DNA of 64,000 nucleotides from Macrostomum hystrix (taxonomy: Eukaryota; Platyhelminthes; Macrostomidae): contig CATNEN010000038.1 of NCBI GenBank assembly GCA_950097015.1, forward strand, positions 558,001-622,000, given 5' to 3'. Below, piece after piece: positions 58,691-64,000 of this stretch. Below the pieces are notes generated by a model. It did not search any database and was not told the origin of the DNA. It saw only the letters and a list, made by a program, of their open reading frames with translations. Both the position numbers and the translations under genes were made by a program. The first letter of the stretch is position 1; each line of letters starts with the position of its first letter.

Positions 58691-59219
58691 GTCAGTCTCT
58701 GGGATCCTAACTAGTATATTTCCTTCATTCATGGTCCATAATTAAGTTGGCACTTCGCTGAAGAGTGCATGAGACTCGACAGATGTCGGGTTCTGCTGCT
58801 GGGTCTTCATCTAGCATGCAGATGGCACATTTGAGCAAGTCTCCCCAGCACTGCACAGACTCCTAGCCTGAGGACCAATTAGCATGTAAAAAATATTACC
58901 CCATGCCAAGTGACGAAGGGACTGTTCATTTACTGACGAGACAGTGAAATTTTGCTTCAGAAATTTGATGTTTTTTCCGCACGAGTGGCGCTCATTGTAA
59001 AAGTGCGAGTGTGGCACAGGATTACGTGCTCATTCTGCTACTCAAAATATAATGGCTCCGGGGAAAGCAGATGCTCATATACTCGATTGGCTGAGGTTAA
59101 GTAACCGACTCATATATATGCTTTGAAACTCTGGGTCAGTCAGTGCAATGTTGTGGCACAGAATACCATTTTAATTTTTTGTCGAAATCACTTTTCACAA
59201 ATGAACTTCTGTCTATAAC
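58691..59219. other. Unique spacer, nothing recognised
   Basis: The region has a small hairpin (GCACTTCGCTGAAGAGTGC at about 58751) and an AATTTTTTG run at about 59171 that resembles an Sm site. I could not match either to a known snRNA or spliced-leader gene. Confidence 0.3.
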
Positions 59220-59805
59220 TTTGCCTGCCCTGCCAATCTCCCCCTCGTTACTTACCTTACCTCTCTCACTACCTGTCTCTCTACCTACCTCTCTACTTCC
59301 CTCTCCCTACCTACCTCCCTCTCTCTCTACCTACCTCTCTACCTCCTACCTATCTCTCTCAACCTACCTCTCCCTACCTACCTCCCTCTCTCTCTACCTA
59401 CCTCCCTCTCTACCAGTCTCTCTCTCTACCTACCTTTCTACATCCTACCTATCTCTCTCAACCTACCTCTCCCTACCTACCTATCTCTCTCAACCTACCT
59501 CTCCCTACCTACCTATCTCTCTCAACCTACCTCTCCCTATCTACCTACCTCTCTCTCACTACCTCTCTCTCTACCTACATCGTACTCTACCTACCCTTCT
59601 CTACCAGCCTCTTTCTCTACCTACCTCTTTCTCTACCTACCTCTCTCTCTACCGACCTCTCTCTACCTACCTCTCCCTACCTACCTACCTCTCTCTAACT
59701 ACCTCTCTCTCTACCTACATCTGTACCTTGACTCTCTGTCTACATTTCTGTCGACCTCTCTCGCTCTTCCTCCCCCTCTCAACCTCTGTATCTTCCTACC
59801 TACTT
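59220..59805. repeat. Pyrimidine-rich CTACCTACCTCTCT microsatellite, second tract
   Basis: The composition matches 55015-55640. A 232-codon plus-strand frame across it (S/L/P/T/Y only) is an artefact of the low-complexity sequence. Confidence 0.93.
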
Positions 59806-60257
59806 TTCTTGAGTGCTTATTTGCATCCTTTCTCTCGATGAATCTCAGAGTCCGCTCTCATATATCTCTGCGAAGTCTGGGCTGAAAGTGTTCAGTGAGG
59901 ATGCATGGCTTGAGCATAGCAGAGTAATCCCTGCCTTGTGTTTGCAGGATGCATAATCCAGCTCTAATGCCATAGATGTCTGCAGCTGATATTGGAAACA
60001 TGAGCAGTCCACTATATGAGCAGACTGATTTTTGGTAACACGAGAGTTGGGAATAATGTGCCCTGCATTTGCTGGCACATCTCACAGCGGACGGTGCAAG
60101 ATGTAGGAAATTTTCTGCTCTTTTCGGGCACTCTCGGGAAATTGCAAGTATTTTAATTTAGCAGGCAGATTATTGGTGATCTAGATATGGAAATGCATTT
60201 AGGCCTCTAAGAATGATGACGGAAATTATATGCCACTAAAATGCCAAGACAGCATCA
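59806..60257. other. Unique intergenic sequence
   Basis: Two overlapping minus-strand frames of about 75 codons at 59845-60085 show no family resemblance. No gene is called. Confidence 0.35.
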
Positions 60258-60516
60258 TACAATGGCGCCTGTGATCTACGAGCTACGAGGTCGGTCGTAG
60301 GTCGAGGGTTCGATTCCCGACTACCCAGGAAAAATGTGTCACTTTGAAAGACAATTGACTCTGCACTGTTTCAGTTCACTCAGCTGATAAAAAGGTACCA
60401 GTATTTGATGGAATAATTAGAGACTTCTGGGGCCTCATCCCCAGTCCATGGACTGAACAGCCTTCGCAGTCTTCAGCGCCGCGCAATATCTGGCCCAATT
60501 GGGGCAGGTGTAATGT
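60258..60516 (+). repeat. tRNA-derived SINE, family A, with intact 3' end
   Basis: It has the head with B box GGGTTCGATTCCCGAC at about 60307, the body, the palindrome CAGTCCATGGACTG at about 60444 and the 3' end CCCAATTGGGGCAGGTG. It is the best copy for defining the 3' terminus. Confidence 0.8.
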
Positions 60517-61138
60517 TCTCAGAAATAACTGATTATATTATTATTATACTACTTTATATTAGTACTCCTCTCTGAACGAAGCTTTAGTAAGCCCACAATT
60601 TATGAAGATTAATCTTTGCCGCCGGGTATGTGACAGGTGGTCCCATGGAGCAGACGCTAGGGCTGAATGAGGAGGCCTTTATAATTTATTGGAGCTGATA
60701 TTAACACCGCTGCGCTACTTATCATGGCCGGGAAGGCGGCGCCCTTTGATTCCGATCGTTGAACTCATTTTAAAGGGCTGGAACTAAGGGTGTACAACTC
60801 GCTTTTTATGATGCGTTTATCATTCCATTCTGTTATTAACGACTTCATAGGCCGTTTTAGACTTTGATATTGTGTTCAGTAAAGTGTGTAATATTAGTAC
60901 TTTAAAAATCGGTGGCCAAAAGTTTAAAGGAAAACAAAACTATAAATTTAACAATTTAGATTGAAGCATTTAAAAATACCTTTTTTGTTTTTGTAGAAAT
61001 TAGCTTTACTTCTTAAGCATTTTTAAACAATTTTATGACTTTATAATACATTTGCTACACAATGTTAGATTCCATGTTGATCTATTGGAATAACATGTTA
61101 GACTAATTACATGTTAGCATGTTAGTTGCAGAATTTGT
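60517..61138. other. Intergenic / 3' flank of the GPCR gene
   Basis: Unique AT-rich sequence with a local ATGTTAG-type repeat at 61060-61130. No clear poly(A) signal for the minus-strand GPCR was found. Confidence 0.35.
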
Positions 61139-61229
61139 TCATTTCCGATCTTCAGCATGTTGAATTGGCATCAGTTCCATGGCTTCATTCGCCTGCTTTG
61201 TCTCGTGTAATTTTTCTCGCTGCTGCTGT

Positions 61230-61260
<31 letters not shown>

Positions 61261-62543
61261 TCTGCTTAATACCGAGCAGGCGAAATGCCTCGGCCTTGAA
61301 AGTCGGTCCCACGAGGCAATACAGCAGAAAGTGCATCGCATAGCTCAACGTGAACAGCAGGTAGGACAGGATCTGGTAAGTTGGAATTGAAAATCTAATT
61401 TAGGGTTGCTGAGCTGATTAAATACAATTAAAGAAAGATGTAAATCGTATCACGGGGGTCGGTGGCAGAGCGGTTAACGCGTTTGCCTCTCGCGCCAAGG
61501 TCCCTGAGCTCGATTCCGCAGCGATGCCACATTTACGAGGCTCAGCCGCGTATTTGGGGCGCCGCTACGGAGACAAGGCTTGGATGCTTGTCGTGAAATA
61601 TACACCCATGAGGGCCTAGGTCCTAGGCACAGAGAGTGTACACTACCTGATGATGTGAAAGTCAGGGCAGCTGTACACACCTGTGTGAGCGTATGCCTGC
61701 GTACAGTATCTGTGTGCGTATGTGCTCAGGAGTCAGCGAAACGGGCAGAATTGCCTCCTCGCCGGCTGCGGGTCTAGTGTCTCAAAATAATGTGCCATTG
61801 CCCGCAGCCCTCCTGCAATTATTAATATTATTAAATATCGCACAAGTTCCACCAGCCGCACCAAGGTGAACAGAGCAGAGTTAATTGTGTTGCTAGAGAG
61901 CACAAATCGTTTCAGTGGAGTCATGAATCGAACCCTCGATATACGAGCTATTTAAGTCGTTAGTCCGACGCCCTTACCACAACAATAGTAGACTGGAGAC
62001 TGAAGCACTAGTATAGGAAATCAAGTACCAATGCTCTAGGATTTCTTCCCTTAGCTCAAGATTCGAACCCCCGACCTTTCCGGTTTGGAAGCTTGAATAA
62101 AATGAATTGATAAATGTGGTGGAAACGTGAGCCGAACCTGGACAGCGTAGACACAGTTGATGACGGAGGACGATTTGGCTAAAATCTCGGCTCGCTTTGC
62201 ATCCAGCAGCTTCATGACTAGCAGGTAGGGCAGAGACGAGACCAGGTAGAACACATTCGTGCTCAGCAGCATCTTCGTCAGGTTGCCGCCCCAGCCGCCG
62301 CCGCCGCCTCCGGTGCAGCCCACGCCCTTCGGTCGGCGCCTCTTTCGCTGCTTGTTCAAGCTGGCTTCGCGCCTGATTCGAAGACTGCGCAATCGCCTGG
62401 CGATCAGCAGATTGGCGCCCAGCATGATCAGGAAGGGGCCGACGGTGACAAGGGCGGGGTCAACGAAGGTCACGTAGGAGTGTAGAATCAGCGGGTCGTG
62501 AATGTGACACTTGGTCAGGTTCGAGTTCTGCTTCAACCGGAGC
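61139..62543 (-). CDS. Rhodopsin-class neuropeptide-like GPCR, last two exons only
   Basis: These exons encode the C-terminal part of a seven-transmembrane receptor in the plasma membrane. They are 62543-62138 and 61372-61139, joined in phase 0 (CAG|ATC). The first begins in mid-codon after a CCATCGCAG acceptor. It encodes the end of extracellular loop 2, TM5 (VTVGPFLIMLGANLLIA), a basic intracellular loop 3 with a GGGGGG-rich stretch, and TM6 (NVFYLVSSLPYLLVMKLL). The second encodes TM7 (ILSYLLFTLSYAMHFLLYCLVG), then a cytoplasmic tail with twelve glutamines. The NPxxY motif of TM7 is replaced by a YAMHFLLY form, as in FMRFamide-receptor-like proteins (usually NFxLY). The exons for TM1-4 are not between 62544 and the window end, where minisatellites fill the intron. 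Ligand unknown. Confidence 0.8.
61453..61822 (+). repeat. tRNA-derived SINE, family B, best head
   Basis: The head GGGGTCGGTGGCAGAGCGG resembles a tRNA A-box region, followed by GAGCTCGATTCCGC as the B-box region. The body matches 13549-13911 and 40126-40462. It lies in the last GPCR intron. Confidence 0.82.
61850..62085 (-). repeat. SINE family A fragments in the GPCR intron
   Basis: Reverse-oriented tRNA-like head sequence (ATGAATCGAACCCTCGATAT at about 61922, then TAGTCCGACGCCCTTACCAC). A second short piece (GATTCGAACCCCCGACCTTT) lies at about 62059. Confidence 0.55.
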
Positions 62544-62624
62544 CTGCGATGGGAAGGTATTTGGCTCCACGGCATTGAAACACTCGCTGCGGATGACGCT
62601 AACAACTCTACACTTGACAATCTA

Positions 62625-63175
62625 CCAGTTCTACCATTGAAAATCTACCAGTTCTACCATTGACAATCTACCAAAGCTACCAATGACAATCTACCAAAGC
62701 TACCATTGACAATCTACCAAAGCTACCATTGACAATCTACCAGAGCTATCATTAACAATCTACCAAAGCTACCATTGACAATCTACCAAAGCTACCATTA
62801 ACAATCTACCAAAGCTACCATTGACAATCTACCAAAGCTACCATTGACAATCTACCAAAGCTACCATTGACAATCTACCAAAGCTACCATTGACAATCTA
62901 CCAAAGCTACCATTGACAATCTACCAAAGCTACCATTAACAATCTACCAAAGCTACCATTGACAATCTACCAAAGCTACCATTAACAATCTACCAAAGCT
63001 ACCATTGACAATCTACCAAAGCTACCTTTGACAATCTACTAAAGCTACCATTGACAATCTACCAAAGCTACCATTGACAATCTACCAAAGCTACCATTGA
63101 CAATCTACCAAAGCTACCTTTGACAATCTACAAAGCTACCATTGACAATCTACCAAAGCTACCTTGACAATCTAT
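62625..63175. repeat. 23-bp minisatellite (ACAATCTACCAAAGCTACC)
   Basis: About 24 units with CATTGACA or CATTAACA variants. It starts just upstream of the GPCR exon, within the adjoining intron. Confidence 0.95.
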
Positions 63176-63520
63176 GCTACCATATACACTATCCTATCTA
63201 CTAAAAGATCACTGGACAGCAACAGTGAAAACATTTCCTATTTCTAAATCGGACAAACAAGAAGAGTGTACGTTTGGCGAAATCAAAAATTATTTTATGG
63301 GTACGCATTTTTATGAACAAACTTTACTAGCATATCCTGGTTCTTAGTATAGGGATAAACATAGGCCTATCTTGATGTTTGTGCATCAAGTGGAAGCGCT
63401 GGCAGTTGATATATACAATATTCAATCTACAATGAAATATCCCAAAACCAGCGCTGTAGACACTCGATGGCCCGTCATGCTTAATCATGTCTGCTTCTGG
63501 CTGAACAAATTGATCCTAAT
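63176..63520. other. Unique spacer, nothing recognised
   Basis: About 345 bp of AT-rich sequence with one more TAGGCCTA at about 63365. No exon is seen. Confidence 0.4.
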
Positions 63521-64000
63521 CTTACACACTGACAAATCCTACCTGTCACACACTGACCAATCCTACCTGTCACACACTGACAAATCCTACCTGTCACACA
63601 CTGACCAATCCTACCTGTCACACACTGACCAATCCTACCTGTCACACAATGACCAATCCTACCTGTCACACACTGACCAATCCTACCTGTCACACACTGA
63701 CCAATCCTACCTGTCACACACTGACCAATCCTACCTGTCACACAATGACCAATCCTACCTGTCACACACTGACCAATCCTACCTGTCACACACTGACCAA
63801 TCCTACCTGTCACACACTGACCAATCCTACCTGTCACACAATGACCAATCCTACCTGTCACACACTGACCAATCCTACCTGTCACACAATGACCAATCCT
63901 ACCTGTCACACACTGACCGATCCTACCTGTCACACACTGACCAATCCTACCTGTCACACACTGACCAATCCTACCTGTCACACACTGACCAATCCTACCT
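63521..64000. repeat. 24-bp minisatellite running off the window end
   Basis: About 20 units of CACACACTGACCAATCCTAC plus CTGT occur, with CACAATG and GACAAATC variants. The array is cut by the window edge, so its full length is unknown. The minus-strand open frame through it is an artefact of the 24-bp unit. Confidence 0.95.

Noticed and set aside
59160-59180. Spliced-leader or snRNA gene suggested by an AATTTTTTG Sm-like run
   Set aside because: There is no recognisable leader, donor site or U-snRNA sequence before it. The motif alone is common in AT-rich DNA.
61453-61525. Functional tRNA gene with GGTGGCAGAGCGG start
   Set aside because: The 3' half does not fold as a T arm plus acceptor stem, and the segment is the head of the repeated family B SINE.

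Overview
The window is a nuclear genome segment of an invertebrate animal. The genes are split by GT-AG introns and encode animal families. I see no bacterial, viral or CRISPR content. The species cannot be fixed from the sequence. The heavy minisatellite load, GC-rich exons in AT-rich introns, tRNA-derived SINEs and one very tightly packed same-strand gene pair would suit a free-living flatworm or another lophotrochozoan, but that is a guess.

Layout: (1) 0.9-15.3 kb holds two convergent SLC13 (sodium/dicarboxylate or citrate symporter) genes with identical 9-exon structures. They form an inverted duplication with a fold-back element and a SINE near its centre. (2) 16.2-17.1 kb holds a single-exon orphan gene (-). 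(3) 19.7-21.1 kb encodes a 4'-phosphopantetheinyl transferase of the AASDHPPT type (+). (4) 23.3-27.3 kb encodes a DEG/ENaC sodium channel subunit in four exons (+). (5) 29.6-31.2 kb holds two near-identical stefin/cystatin-B genes (-). (6) 32.0-35.2 kb holds CENP-X and GTF2H3 (TFIIH p34), both on the minus strand and only 7 bp apart, a candidate dicistronic unit. (7) 39.5-44.6 kb holds a ZFAND5/6-like A20/AN1 zinc-finger gene (+). Its last intron contains a 5'-truncated but otherwise open APE-type non-LTR retrotransposon inserted into a minisatellite. (8) 46.6-60 kb is almost entirely tandem arrays. (9) 61.1-62.5 kb holds the last two exons of a rhodopsin-class GPCR (-), whose 5' part lies in or beyond the arrays running off the window end.

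About 19 kb (roughly 30%) of the window is tandem repeat. The arrays have unrelated units of 11, 15, 17, 20, 20, 23, 24, 27/28, about 31 and 30/33 bp, and many sit inside introns. Very long open frames in several arrays arise because the unit length, or three times it, is divisible by 3. They are not good evidence for proteins.

The genes do not form one pathway. The most noteworthy biology is the SLC13 inverted pair with exon-restricted near-identity that suggests gene conversion, the CENP-X/GTF2H3 pair, the cystatin pair whose similarity is confined to the coding sequence, and the repeat architecture. Exon limits were derived by hand from splice consensus and phase agreement.
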